Of a DNA stretch of 64,000 bases, positions 33,455 through 43,265 are shown in pieces (position 1 is the first letter of the stretch; each line of letters opens with the position of its first letter). This stretch comes from PoT sp049331405 (lineage in GTDB: Bacteria > Planctomycetota > Planctomycetia > Isosphaerales > Isosphaeraceae): contig NZ_CP186274.1 of assembly GCF_049331405.1 (NCBI RefSeq), positions 8,928,001-8,992,000 on the forward strand, written 5' to 3'. Made by a program: the position numbers and the translations under genes. The notes beneath the pieces are model-generated. The model had not been told where the DNA came from. It saw nothing but the letters and a program-made list of their open reading frames with translations, and did not search any database.

Positions 33455-36421
33455 TCAGGGCTCGACCTCCCGACCCGCGTTCCAGCGGATCTGGACCGTC
33501 TCGCCCGGCTCCGGGCTGATCGCCTGTCGGCGAAGGCACTTGTCGTCGCGATATAGACCGATGTCCACGGAAGTCGGTGGTATGTGCTCGAAAACGAATC
33601 TCCCCTTGCTATCGACCTTGGCAACGTGCCCATTGAAGTGAGGCCTCAGGGGAGGCGTGGTCACCACGACCGCATCGACCTTGTTCCCCGAGGCGTCGAC
33701 GAGTTTGGCGGGAGGCACCCTGGCGGGCGGGCTATAGTCCTCCGACCATTGCAGAAACTCTCGAAATCTAAGCGGGCCATCCGGCAGGCTTCCCTCGACA
33801 CGGGCCCAGGGTTCGAGGCGGATTTCGGTGAGCCCCTGCGTAATATCCGATTGATACCGCGCACAGCCCGACTCGTCGACCACCGCCAAGGCATACGGAT
33901 CGTCGGTCGGAGGCAGTTGATAACGCCCGTCGGGGCCCGTACTCACGAAGTATTGTTCGGGAACCTCTTGCGGGTCTGTGCTGAGTCGCGTACGGCCCTT
34001 GTCTCGAACCATGATGACGCGGGCTCCGGCCCTCGGCTTACCATCAGGCCCCAACACCACTCCCGAAGAGCCGGGATGCGGATCTTTGGCCAGTTTAATG
34101 CTGAGATTCGCTTTCGAGAAGTTGCTGAGGATGACCCTCGAGACGAACGTCTGATACCCCAGGGCCCGAATGCGAACCCGAAATCCAGACGCTGACTCGG
34201 CGTCTATCACCTTGACATAATGTCCAGTTTGGCTTAGCCAAGCCCCATGCTCCTGCCTCCAAGAAATCACCCCACCAAGCGCATCGGTCTTACCAATATC
34301 AAAATCAATATCCTTGGGTGGTTTGCCGGTCTCTGCATCTGTGATGTTCCCTTCGATTGTGAGGCTCCTCGCCATCCGATAGACGAGTTCCCTTCCGTCG
34401 ACGATCGTGGGTTGGTTGTCGAGGCCCTCGGCGATGTATCCGGATCGATCGACTCGAACCGTCATGGTTTCTTCGGGAGCACCATCCCAATGGAATCGGC
34501 CGTCGAAGTCGGTGTCGAGTCCCTCGGAGAGCGGCGCGAAGCCATTCAGCCGGGTGAGGAGGAAATGAGCCTTGTTGATCGGCCTGCCTGCGCTATCGAC
34601 CACCCGGCCGTGGAAGACCTTCCCCTTTGACATCCTGATTTCGATCGGCCCATCTCCACGCTTGATCTCCCGCTCGATGATCTTCGCCGAAAGGCCCGGG
34701 GCCCTTATCAGGATCGTCGACTGGCCGGGTAGCGCATTTGTGAATTGGAACCGACCGAGTGCATCGGTCTGGGTGTGAAGGGTATCGGCGAGGAAGAGGA
34801 CACTGCGATCGGTGAAAACGACGATCGCGCCTTCGACAGGCTTGCCGTCCATGTCGAGTACCCGCCCCGAGAATTCGGCCCCCTTCTTCAGGACCGTCCT
34901 GGCCGTGCCCGCGAGCATCTCCGCGATGGGAGGCGCCGTTTCGTATCGAAACGCACCGACATACTCCGGGTGACGGTACATGATGCCGATCATTTCCCCG
35001 GTGACCTCCGGGGCGCTGGACGTCACCCAGCGGCCGTCGGGGCCGCTGGTCGCCTGTAAGTTGTAGAGGAGCTCGTTCTTATCTTTCTTCTTGTATTTGT
35101 GGCTCCAGAGATAGATCGTCGCACCACTCACGGGCTCGCCCGCCTCATTCACGAACCGCCCTGATAGCTTCTGGCCCTTCTGGAGACGCACAATGAGGGG
35201 GTTCGGGATCTTCTGGGTTTCCTCGCTTCCCCAGTAAGAGACCCTCTGGAGGGCGTGGCCCTCGGCCCAGAGGTCAAGCATCAGGTGATCATTCTCCCAC
35301 TTCGTCGAATACTCGAGGTCGATCCGACCTTGAGCATCGGTCTCGAGCACCTGTTCGTGCCCGTTGCCGATCGAGCGGACCATCCGCGCCTGGAGAGGCT
35401 TGCCTGTGTCGGCATCGACGACCTCCATCGTCGTGCGGCCGGGTTTGTAGGGGTCGCTCTTGCTCAGGGCCTCGGGGTCGACGGGGGTGTCGGCGTCATC
35501 CTCGGCCGGAGGGACGAGGGCCGCAACGGGGTCTGGGGCAGGGGCGGGCTTCGCCGCCTCGGGCTTGGCCGGAGGGGCGGGGGGAGAGCCAGAGCCGCCG
35601 CCGAGGACACCGGCCGTCGCGACGACCACCAGCATCCCCAGCACGACACCGATCCCCTTCAACTGGCCCCAGAGCATCGTCGAGGCCACTTGCCCGGCCA
35701 GCAGGGCGGCGGGGCCGGAGGCTTCGAGGACGAACCGCGTGGTCTTCGCGGCGAGGTATTCCGGGATCGGATGATTGCGGGCGATACCCAACCCAAGCGA
35801 GCCGACCGAGGAAGGCGCCAGGCCCCGCCGCTCGAGGCCCGCCCGGAGCTTCTTGCGGGCCCGGGAGAGACGGCCCCGGACGACCCCCAGGCTCAGGCCG
35901 AGCTCGCTGGCGGCCTCGTCGACGGACTTCTCCTGGAGGTGGCAGAGGACCACCGCAGTCCGGTATCGGGCCGGGAGCCGACCGATCTCCTCGTCGATCG
36001 CATGACGAAGCTCGGCAACGGCGGGGGCGTCGGCCGTGTCAAGAATCTCGGGGCGCATCGCACGAGCCTCGCGGTCCCTCCGCTTCGCCGCGTTGACGCG
36101 GGCACGCGAGGCGGTCCGGAAGGCCACGCCGTAGAGCCAGGGGCCGAGCCGGTTGCCATCCCTCAGCAGCCCCGCCTTGCGGACCATGACGAGGAACGTG
36201 GCCTGGAAGGCATCCTCGGCGTCGTTCGGGTCGTGCAGGAGTCGCCGGCAGACGCCCCAGACCATCGACTCGTGGCGCTCGACCAACGCCTCGAAGGCGA
36301 GCTCATCCCCCCCCTCGACGAACCGCTCGAGGAGTTGCGCCTCCGACAGGCCCGTCGCCGTGCCCGCCGCGAAGACCTGCCGGATCCTCCCCAGGACGAT
36401 GTCCCGATGCTCGCTCGGCAT
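33455..36421 (-). CDS. ECF sigma factor fused to carboxypeptidase-like repeats, array copy 3
   Basis: A 988-residue paralogue, more diverged than copies 1 and 2. Region 2 reads ALVERHESMVWGVCRRLL and region 4 VDEAASELGLSLGVVRGRLS, with a different recognition helix. A membrane helix (about 248-268) and repeated beta domains (SGRVLDMDGKPVEGAIVVFT) follow. It is first in the leftward array, 257 bp from the divergent TPR membrane gene. The upstream 20-bp element of the other two copies is not evident here. Confidence 0.85.
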   Translation of the reverse strand: MPSEHRDIVLGRIRQVFAAGTATGLSEAQLLERFVEGGDELAFEALVERHESMVWGVCRRLLHDPNDAEDAFQATFLVMVRKAGLLRDGNRLGPWLYGVAFRTASRARVNAAKRRDREARAMRPEILDTADAPAVAELRHAIDEEIGRLPARYRTAVVLCHLQEKSVDEAASELGLSLGVVRGRLSRARKKLRAGLERRGLAPSSVGSLGLGIARNHPIPEYLAAKTTRFVLEASGPAALLAGQVASTMLWGQLKGIGVVLGMLVVVATAGVLGGGSGSPPAPPAKPEAAKPAPAPDPVAALVPPAEDDADTPVDPEALSKSDPYKPGRTTMEVVDADTGKPLQARMVRSIGNGHEQVLETDAQGRIDLEYSTKWENDHLMLDLWAEGHALQRVSYWGSEETQKIPNPLIVRLQKGQKLSGRFVNEAGEPVSGATIYLWSHKYKKKDKNELLYNLQATSGPDGRWVTSSAPEVTGEMIGIMYRHPEYVGAFRYETAPPIAEMLAGTARTVLKKGAEFSGRVLDMDGKPVEGAIVVFTDRSVLFLADTLHTQTDALGRFQFTNALPGQSTILIRAPGLSAKIIEREIKRGDGPIEIRMSKGKVFHGRVVDSAGRPINKAHFLLTRLNGFAPLSEGLDTDFDGRFHWDGAPEETMTVRVDRSGYIAEGLDNQPTIVDGRELVYRMARSLTIEGNITDAETGKPPKDIDFDIGKTDALGGVISWRQEHGAWLSQTGHYVKVIDAESASGFRVRIRALGYQTFVSRVILSNFSKANLSIKLAKDPHPGSSGVVLGPDGKPRAGARVIMVRDKGRTRLSTDPQEVPEQYFVSTGPDGRYQLPPTDDPYALAVVDESGCARYQSDITQGLTEIRLEPWARVEGSLPDGPLRFREFLQWSEDYSPPARVPPAKLVDASGNKVDAVVVTTPPLRPHFNGHVAKVDSKGRFVFEHIPPTSVDIGLYRDDKCLRRQAISPEPGETVQIRWNAGREVEP

Positions 36422-36678
36422 GCGACTAACCCCTCAGACCTTGAACCTACGACGTCCTCTCCTCCTCTACTGCACCAAACCACGAACACGGCGCGCTTTT
36501 TCTCCGATCCTTCGACGTCGGCGAGCACGGTTCAACATTGTATCAACAACGAAAATCGCGCGTTCAATCCGAATCCATACGTTTTGCGGTTCCCGGTCCG
36601 ACCGGGTAGATTGGACGCGCCGATTCGACGCCGGGGTCTAACCGCTCGTTCAGTCGCCCGCTCGATGGGGAGTCCGCG

Positions 36679-37818
36679 ATGGCTCTGCTCCGAGGGATCC
36701 GCCTCTCGCACCTGATTGCGCTGGCGCTCATCGCGGACGCGGTGGCGCTCGTCTTCTGGCTGACCGACACGCCGCACGTGCACTACAACGGCCACGGGAT
36801 TCCCCTGGTGAACCAGGGGCGGTTCGCCATCTTCCAATCGTGGCTCGGCGGGCACGAGACCCCTTACACCCCCGCGGGGTTCCTCTGGGCGTTCGACCCG
36901 CTCGATCGGGTCCTGATCTCGCTGCTGCTCGTGACGGCCGCCCTGTTCGGGCTCCTCGGGTTCAATCACCTGCGAGGCCGCCCCAATTCGAGGCTCGCCC
37001 GCATCCCCTGGCCCCCCGCCAGGCGTCTGAACCTGGCGGCCTGCCTGGTGATCGTGGCGGGCATCGCGGTCGTCCTGGCCTGGGAGGCCAATAGCTGGCG
37101 GTTCTGGCCCCTGCGTATGAAGTACGTCAGCAAGGCGGATCACGCACGCCACCTGGCGAAGCGGGCACGCGATGGCATCGAATGGAACCGCGAGAAGGCC
37201 GCGAAGGCCGAGGCCGTGTTGAAGAATCCGCAGTTCCCGGACCATGTTTCTCGCATCAGGCGTGAGTCCCTCCTCGGGGAGCAGCAGGCCACCGCCGCCT
37301 ACATGACGCGACGTGCCAGGGCTCTCGAAAGCGAAGCGGCCTATTACGACCGGCTCGCGAGCAAATACGACTCGGCGATCCGGAACCGGCTCGCCGCGGT
37401 CGAGCCCGACCCGCCGGCGCCCGAGCGTGAGCGATTCGGCTGGGAGTTGATCGACGACCGCGACTATCGCGAGGCCCTCAAGTGGTACGACGCGATGATC
37501 GAGAAGTATCCCTCGTGGGCCTTCGCCCACGAGGATCGGGCCCGGATCCTCGCGACCGCCCCCGACGGTCAGCTCAGGGATGGGAAGGCTGCCATCGCGT
37601 CGGCCACGCTCGCCCTTGACCTCATCGGCAACGCCCCCGACACCTTGAAGATGTCGGTCCTCGCCTCCGCCTACGCCGAGGCCGGCGACTTCGCCAAGGC
37701 CATCGAGTGGCAGACCAGGGCCGAGACCCTCACCGCCACCAGCAATGGCAAACCCTTCACCCCCAGCCGCATGCTCCTCGACTACCGGGCGGGCAAGCCC
37801 TACCGCATGCCGAAGTGA
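36679..37818 (+). CDS. Membrane protein with C-terminal TPR-like region
   Basis: A 379-residue protein. Hydrophobic helices lie at about 10-28, 78-95 and 113-132. After a charged coiled segment (about 145-230, many Ala/Arg/Glu), the C-terminal 130 residues show TPR-like helix pairs (REALKWYDAMIEKYPSWAFA; DTLKMSVLASAYAEAGDFAK; AIEWQTRAETLT). The ATG at 36679 is preceded by GGGGAG. Such proteins are common in planctomycetes, with unknown role; it probably acts as a scaffold at the membrane. Confidence 0.7.
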   Translation: MALLRGIRLSHLIALALIADAVALVFWLTDTPHVHYNGHGIPLVNQGRFAIFQSWLGGHETPYTPAGFLWAFDPLDRVLISLLLVTAALFGLLGFNHLRGRPNSRLARIPWPPARRLNLAACLVIVAGIAVVLAWEANSWRFWPLRMKYVSKADHARHLAKRARDGIEWNREKAAKAEAVLKNPQFPDHVSRIRRESLLGEQQATAAYMTRRARALESEAAYYDRLASKYDSAIRNRLAAVEPDPPAPERERFGWELIDDRDYREALKWYDAMIEKYPSWAFAHEDRARILATAPDGQLRDGKAAIASATLALDLIGNAPDTLKMSVLASAYAEAGDFAKAIEWQTRAETLTATSNGKPFTPSRMLLDYRAGKPYRMPK

Positions 37819-38072
37819 TTTCTTGTTTCCACCTCGAATTGCGGGCCCCTCTTCGCGACCGATCCGACAGGTCTCCTTCGACTTCGAATCGCGAGGATCC
37901 ATATCCGGGAGTCCCGTCGCCCGCGGGCATTGGGCTTTCCCGGCTCCCCGGCCTTGAGTTTCGGTGGATGGAGCCTCGACGCGATCCGCCGGGGCCGAGA
38001 TCGGAGTCCGTCCGCACTTTGCGACATCGGATGTTCCATCATCCGTGTCGCGGGAGGCGAGTCACGCCCCTC

Positions 38073-39116
38073 TTATTTCGCCGACGCACTCTCTCGGCGG
38101 AGTTTGGCATTGGCCCGGTAGAGTTCCTTGCGGAGGCGATTGAGGCCGCCGAGGGGTCGATGGTCCTCGAGCGAGTGCCAGGGGTTGAAGGACATGGCCT
38201 CGACCGATTCGTGGAACGCCCTGGAGTCGGCCGAGGTCAGATCGACGGGGGCGATGATGAGCGTGGCGACCTTGACCGGGGGAGAGGCGGTCGTCGTCCA
38301 CTCGACGCTCGGGTCCTCGATCGGGGTCCCCTTCGGATCTGCCTGGAACTGGACCTTGATGTCGAAGCGAGCCTCTTTATGGCGGAGGTGCGCCTTGAGG
38401 ACGTCCGCGAGCATGTCATCGCCGGTGGCGGCGTTGCTGAGCGCGGGGAGATCCTCCGCGTTGATGGGCTGAGGCTCGGCGAAGAACTTGATGGCCCGTT
38501 CGCCCAGGCGAAAGGGGGACATGCTCCAGTAGGTCTCGACGAGCGGACTGCGGCTCTTGCGCTTGATCTTCACGCCGACCTTCAGGAAATTCCCGAGGTG
38601 CCAGGGCACGAAGAACAGGAGTTGCGAGAGTTCATTGCCGAGCGGCCCTATGTTCGCCATGAGAATACGTTTGATCTGCGTCGCAACCCGATATTGGCGA
38701 ACGTTGCGGAACGGGAATGTCGGGAAATTGATCATCACGAAGTCCTGCGTGTCCTGATCCCCGACTTCGTCGAGGGCCCGGGCCCCCTCCACGCCGAGGA
38801 CCTTGATCGCCATGCCTCGCCCGTCCGACTTCCTGTCCGAACGAACCCGGCCCATCCCGTTCGAAAAGCGGACGATCGCGTCGTACGTCGTCGTCGGCTT
38901 GAAGATGCCGAAGTGGGTGCTGGCAGGTCGCTCCGGATCGACGACGAACCGGGCCCTGACATTGCCCGTTGCCTTGGCGTGCTGACCTCGAAGGATGCGG
39001 CCTTGCGTGAGCTTGAGTATCCTATGATTCAGGCAAATCGTCTCGGCGATATCGTCGGACTCGCCCGCGGGGGGATACTCCCGATCCAGATCCGTCCATC
39101 TCGATGATTCACGCAT
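38073..39116 (-). CDS. Catalase-family haem protein
   Basis: A 347-residue protein of the small catalase-like family. GRILRGQHAKATGNVRARF carries His46 in the place of the distal haem His of catalases (H-A-K-G-x-G). DAIVRFSNGMGR and DFVMINFPTFPF correspond to the conserved Phe/Asn pocket segments. The end AMSFNPWHSLEDHRPLGGLN is typical of this subfamily, where it links to lipid-peroxide metabolism. It is much shorter than true catalases (about 480 residues), so peroxide dismutation is not certain. No SD is seen before the ATG. It stands alone. Confidence 0.75.
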   Translation of the reverse strand: MRESSRWTDLDREYPPAGESDDIAETICLNHRILKLTQGRILRGQHAKATGNVRARFVVDPERPASTHFGIFKPTTTYDAIVRFSNGMGRVRSDRKSDGRGMAIKVLGVEGARALDEVGDQDTQDFVMINFPTFPFRNVRQYRVATQIKRILMANIGPLGNELSQLLFFVPWHLGNFLKVGVKIKRKSRSPLVETYWSMSPFRLGERAIKFFAEPQPINAEDLPALSNAATGDDMLADVLKAHLRHKEARFDIKVQFQADPKGTPIEDPSVEWTTTASPPVKVATLIIAPVDLTSADSRAFHESVEAMSFNPWHSLEDHRPLGGLNRLRKELYRANAKLRRESASAK

Positions 39117-39273
39117 TGTTGATTGTTCTCGACAAATTTTATGTATGATAAATCTGAGTCATACTCAGCCATGCCAACATGACGGACTCACTTGTTCAAG
39201 GTCCTGGTTCGAAACTTTCTCGACGTACCAATCCGGCCCGGACGCGACCCGGGCCCTGACATCGGATACCCCC

Positions 39274-39777
39274 ATGCCCGAAATTCACACGATCGACTTC
39301 GATCGATTCGCCGTGAACATCCTCAGCGACGCCGAGCGGGGCACGATCGCGCTCCAGTTCGACATCAGCGCCTGCAAGGCGACGGAGATCCGTCCGATCC
39401 TCAACAGCATCGATGAGAAATTCGGCTACGAGGCCTGGAGCCGATTCCGCCGGAAGCTGGACGCCGTCGCCCCCGTCCTGCGCGTGACCTCGCCCCCCGC
39501 CGCACACCCCGATAATCGTCACGTGATGCGCGTCGAAATGGCGCTCGCCGAAGGGGCTCGGATGGATTCGTCACTCCAGGTCCTGATCGCCTTCCTCCGG
39601 CAACAGAGGGGCTATCACCGCACCCTGGGCGCGCAGCTCGATCCCGATCATGAGGACCGGCCGAAGCGGATCGCGTCGGGTGATACGTCCGAGGCCGCCA
39701 TCGGTGCGTTTCATAAAATGCGCCTCAGGTGGAAGGCGTATCGCCAGGGCTCGTCCGGGAATGGAGGGCAAGATTGA
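39274..39777 (+). CDS. Hypothetical protein
   Basis: A 167-residue soluble protein that I do not recognise. The ATG at 39274 is chosen because residues from there (PEIHTIDFDRFAVNILSDAE) look like a globular start; an upstream ATG at 39145 adds 43 unconvincing residues. SD support is weak. No motif or membrane segment is visible. Confidence 0.45.
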   Translation: MPEIHTIDFDRFAVNILSDAERGTIALQFDISACKATEIRPILNSIDEKFGYEAWSRFRRKLDAVAPVLRVTSPPAAHPDNRHVMRVEMALAEGARMDSSLQVLIAFLRQQRGYHRTLGAQLDPDHEDRPKRIASGDTSEAAIGAFHKMRLRWKAYRQGSSGNGGQD

Positions 39778-40398
39778 AGGAAGCCCTGAACATCTCCTGC
39801 CGGGATTCAGGTACGGGCTTGTTGCAGGATTTCGAGCCCTGGGCATGAAACTATCATTACCATGCTAGATTCGAGAGAGCCTTCGATGATCATTCGAGGT
39901 CCGTCGGCTCGGCGTGTTTCCGATGCTTATCGTCGTAACCATGATGTTTGGGTTGCGTATCGTCAGGTTCTATGTTGAATCGCCGGTTGGTGCAGGAGTG
40001 CGCGTCGCTGCGTGATTTCGGCGGTTCCAATCCAGGCCAATTCCACGTCGCTGCACGACTCGGGTTGAGAGAATCGGAACAACTCGCGGCCTCGATGTTT
40101 CGCAGGTTGAACATGCCGGGGCGATTGTCCAAGCTAATCCGCAAATCCGATCACTGTCTCACTTTTTCAAATCCATCACTGGCCTTAAGATCTCCGTTCG
40201 ATCAAACTCGCCGGGGGCGAGGATGAATTCCAGCCGGCGATAGAGGCAATGGCGGGATTCAGGGCGTGGCCGATCGCGCCGCGGGCGGGTAGGTTGGTGC
40301 GGGGCTCGAGACGCTCGGCGGGGCGGGCCCTTGAATAACTATTAAACAGCCGATGGCGGTTGCCGCGGCGACGATATCACCCTGGTCGTGACGAGACG
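39778..40398. other. Intergenic stretch without a gene
   Basis: About 620 bp. It is locally AT-richer (39840-40200) than the flanking genes. Short open frames on both strands have no ribosome binding sites. It must hold the promoter of the decarboxylase gene. Confidence 0.5.
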
Positions 40399-42108
40399 AT
40401 GACGCAGAACACCGTTTCCCTCGGAAGCTACCTCGCCTCGAGGCTTCGCCAGATCGGCCTGGGGCACTACTTCGCGGTGCCGGGCGACTACAACCTCGTG
40501 CTGCTCGACCAGTTCCTCGCCGAGCCGGGGCTGGCGTATGTCGGCTGCTGCAACGAGCTGAACGCCGGGTATGCGGCCGACGGCTATGCCAGGGCCAAGG
40601 GGGTCGCGGCGGCGGTCGTCACGTACAGCGTGGGCAGCCTCAGCATCATCAACGCGATTGCGGGGGCGTCGGCCGAGGATTTGCCCGTGATCCTCATCGC
40701 GGGAGGACCGGGGACCACCGCCAAGGCCGAGAATCGACACCTCCACCACACGCAAGGGGGGGTCGACTACGATTACTGCCGCGAGATCTTCGGGCGACTC
40801 GTGGCCGAGTCGGTCGTGATCCACAGCCTCGACGACGCGCCGAGCCTGATCGACCACGCCCTGACGACCGCACTCGCGAGGAAGCAGCCGGTCTGCATCG
40901 AGGTGCCCTGCGACCTCGCGGGGCTCCCGGTCCCTGCGCCGCAGGCGTTCGACTTCTCGCGCGAGATCCCGGCCGACCCGGGGGCCCTCGAGTCGGCCAT
41001 CGCCGCGGCGGCCGCGATCCTCGACGGCGCGAAACGCCCGGTGCTCGTCGCGGGGCCGAAGCTCCGACGCGCCGGGGCGATCGAGGCCTTCCGCAAGCTG
41101 GCCGAGGCGTTGAACGCCCCGGTGGCCGTGATGCCCGACGCCAAGGGGTTCTTCCCCGAGGCCCACCCGCTCGCGATCGGCCACTACTGGGGTCCGGTCA
41201 GCAGCCCCGGCTGCGCGGAGGTCGTCGAATCGGCCGACGCTTGCCTGTTCGCCGGGGCGCTTTTCACCGACTACACGACCGTCGGCTATACCCTGCCTCT
41301 CGAACATCACAGGATCCTCGACGCGAAGCCCGGCCTCGTGACGCTGCCGGGCTCGACGCACACGGGGGTTGACCTCGCCGCGTTCCTCGAGGCCCTGGCG
41401 GGCCGCGTGCGGAGCGAGGAGGACGGCCCCGAGACGAGGCGTCCGAGGAAGGCCGCGCCCCCCGAAGTCGTGCCGGGCGCGGTGCTGACCACCCGGGCGA
41501 TGATGGGGCAGGTGCAGGCCCTGCTCGGGCCCGAGACGGTCGTCGTCGCCGAGACGGGGGACTCCTGGTTCAACGGCCTGAAGCTCGACCTGCCCGAGGG
41601 GGCCGGGTTCGAGATCCAGATGACGTACGGCTCGATCGGCTGGTCGGTCGGGGCGACGCTCGGCCTGGCGATCGGGCACGGGCCGGGGCGAAGAGTCGTC
41701 GCGCTCATCGGCGACGGCTCATTCCAGCTCACGGCGCAGGAGGTCTCGACGATGATCCGCCAGGAAACCCGGCCGATCATCTTCCTCATCAACAACCAGG
41801 GCTACACGATCGAGATCCAGATCCACGACGGGCCTTATAACAACATCCAGGACTGGGACTACGCCGGCCTGATGGCCGTCTTCTCCAGGGGGGGCGGCAA
41901 GGGCTGGGGCAAGCGCGTGGGCACCGAGGGGGAACTCGCCGAGGCCATCGTCTTCGCGAAGTCGCACGACGGCCCTTGCCTCATCGAGTGCCTGATCGAC
42001 CGCGACGATTGCAGCGAGGAGCTGCGCACCTGGGGCACCCGCGTCGCCGCCTTCAACGGCCGCAGGCCCTCCTCGATCCCGGAAGGATCCGCGTTCTCCT
42101 CGCTCTGA
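40399..42108 (+). CDS. pdc: Pyruvate decarboxylase-like TPP enzyme
   Basis: A 569-residue enzyme of the pyruvate/indolepyruvate decarboxylase family, converting a 2-oxo acid to aldehyde and CO2. Residues aligned with the Zymomonas enzyme are D30 (FAVPGDYNL), E53 (CNELNAGYAADGYARA) and the His pair H116-H117 (HLHHTQ). The TPP fold GDGSFQLTAQEVSTM is followed by INNQGYTIEIQIHDGPYNN, with the catalytic Glu in TIEIQIHD and IQDWDYAGLM. These features favour pyruvate decarboxylase over acetolactate synthase. The ATG at 40399 is chosen over 40360 by homology. No alcohol dehydrogenase gene is adjacent. A terminator follows. Confidence 0.85.
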   Translation: MTQNTVSLGSYLASRLRQIGLGHYFAVPGDYNLVLLDQFLAEPGLAYVGCCNELNAGYAADGYARAKGVAAAVVTYSVGSLSIINAIAGASAEDLPVILIAGGPGTTAKAENRHLHHTQGGVDYDYCREIFGRLVAESVVIHSLDDAPSLIDHALTTALARKQPVCIEVPCDLAGLPVPAPQAFDFSREIPADPGALESAIAAAAAILDGAKRPVLVAGPKLRRAGAIEAFRKLAEALNAPVAVMPDAKGFFPEAHPLAIGHYWGPVSSPGCAEVVESADACLFAGALFTDYTTVGYTLPLEHHRILDAKPGLVTLPGSTHTGVDLAAFLEALAGRVRSEEDGPETRRPRKAAPPEVVPGAVLTTRAMMGQVQALLGPETVVVAETGDSWFNGLKLDLPEGAGFEIQMTYGSIGWSVGATLGLAIGHGPGRRVVALIGDGSFQLTAQEVSTMIRQETRPIIFLINNQGYTIEIQIHDGPYNNIQDWDYAGLMAVFSRGGGKGWGKRVGTEGELAEAIVFAKSHDGPCLIECLIDRDDCSEELRTWGTRVAAFNGRRPSSIPEGSAFSSL

Positions 42109-42109
42109 G

Positions 42110-42152
42110 GCGGGGCCCGACGATCGGGACCGATTGGCCCCGCTCTATTTTC
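42110..42152 (+). terminator. Terminator after pyruvate decarboxylase
   Basis: GCGGGGCC at 42110-42117 pairs with GGCCCCGC at 42136-42143, followed by TCTATTTTC. The gene on the other strand ends at 42174, so it may act for both. Confidence 0.55.
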
Positions 42153-42173
42153 ACATCAAATGCTCGCCTTCTA

Positions 42174-43265
42174 TCAACGCCTCTTTGCTTCAATTGCCTT
42201 TCGATACAGGTTGAGCCGCTCACGCCAGTGCGGGACGTCCTTCTCGGCGAGGCTCAACGCCTTCTCCTCCAGCCGGGCCGCACGCCCGGGGTCGCCCGAG
42301 GCGAAGCAGACGCGCCCGAGGGTGTCGAGGATCCGCCCGGACTCGCCGCGGGTGATCTCGACGGCCCGCTCGGCCGCCCTCATCGCCAGCGCGAGCACCG
42401 GGGGCGAGGGCGGGGCCTTCCGCTCCTCGACGACGATCGTGAGCGCGAGGAAGTTCAGGGCGTCGGAGTCGTCCTTCCAGATCGTCTCGCAGAGCCTCGA
42501 GCCGTAGGCGACGAGGGCCTCGGCGTCCCCCGACGCGACGAGCACGCCGACCTTCATCAGGCCGAGCCGACGCTCCAATTCGGGCTCGGCGAGGATCGCG
42601 CGGTCGAGGCCCGCGATCGCCTCGCCGTGCTTGCGCTCCTGGACGAGCTTGCCGGCCGCCTCGAAGAGGGCTCCCACCCTGGCCTCGGTCGTGCGCCTCT
42701 CCAGGCGTTCCTTCGCGGCGGCGTCGAAGTCCCACGTCCCCGCGACCGCCTTCGCCAGCGGCTCGTCCAGCTCCATCGGGTGCCCGATCCAGGCGATCCT
42801 CCCCCCCTTGACCAGGAACGTCTGCGGGATCCCCTGCGTGCCCGAGGCCGCGAGCCAGGCGTCGGCCGTCTTGCCTCGGGACTCGGCCCGGTCTCCCTCG
42901 GGCACGACGTCGAGCGCCACGCGATAGCCGAGCTTGTCCCCCATCCTCGCGACGAAGGGATCGACCTCCGCCTGATCCGACTCCCAGACGCTCACACCGA
43001 TGAACGTCGCCTTATCCTTGTATGTCTCCTGGAGCTTCGTCAGGTGCGGCATGGCGAAGCGGCATGGCTCGCACCAGGTCGCCCAGAACTCGACGACGTA
43101 GACCTTCCCCGGGTCGAGCCGATCAACCTTCTCCCCCTTCGCCCAGCGCGAGACCTCGAGCCGAGGCGCCGGGTCCCCCACGTCGAGCGCCCAGGATCGA
43201 ACGGGAGCCCCGGCCAGTCCAGCCAGGAGAATCGCGAGGCGAAACGTCGCCGGCAGAAGTCGCAT
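42174..43265 (-). CDS. Exported TlpA-like thioredoxin with helical C-terminal domain
   Basis: A 363-residue protein. The signal peptide (RLLPATFRLAILLAGLAGAP) is followed by a TlpA/ResA-type thioredoxin fold: DVGDPAPRLEVSRWAKGE, VYVVEFWATWCEPCRFAMPH with the redox pair WCEPC, and GIPQTFLVKGGRIAWIG with the cis-Pro. Residues about 200-363 form a helical, TPR-like tail that lacks any known enzyme motif. It should act outside the cytoplasmic membrane in thiol-disulfide exchange. The ATG at 43265 follows AGAGGG; the open frame continues upstream but without a better start. Confidence 0.8.
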   Translation of the reverse strand: MRLLPATFRLAILLAGLAGAPVRSWALDVGDPAPRLEVSRWAKGEKVDRLDPGKVYVVEFWATWCEPCRFAMPHLTKLQETYKDKATFIGVSVWESDQAEVDPFVARMGDKLGYRVALDVVPEGDRAESRGKTADAWLAASGTQGIPQTFLVKGGRIAWIGHPMELDEPLAKAVAGTWDFDAAAKERLERRTTEARVGALFEAAGKLVQERKHGEAIAGLDRAILAEPELERRLGLMKVGVLVASGDAEALVAYGSRLCETIWKDDSDALNFLALTIVVEERKAPPSPPVLALAMRAAERAVEITRGESGRILDTLGRVCFASGDPGRAARLEEKALSLAEKDVPHWRERLNLYRKAIEAKRR

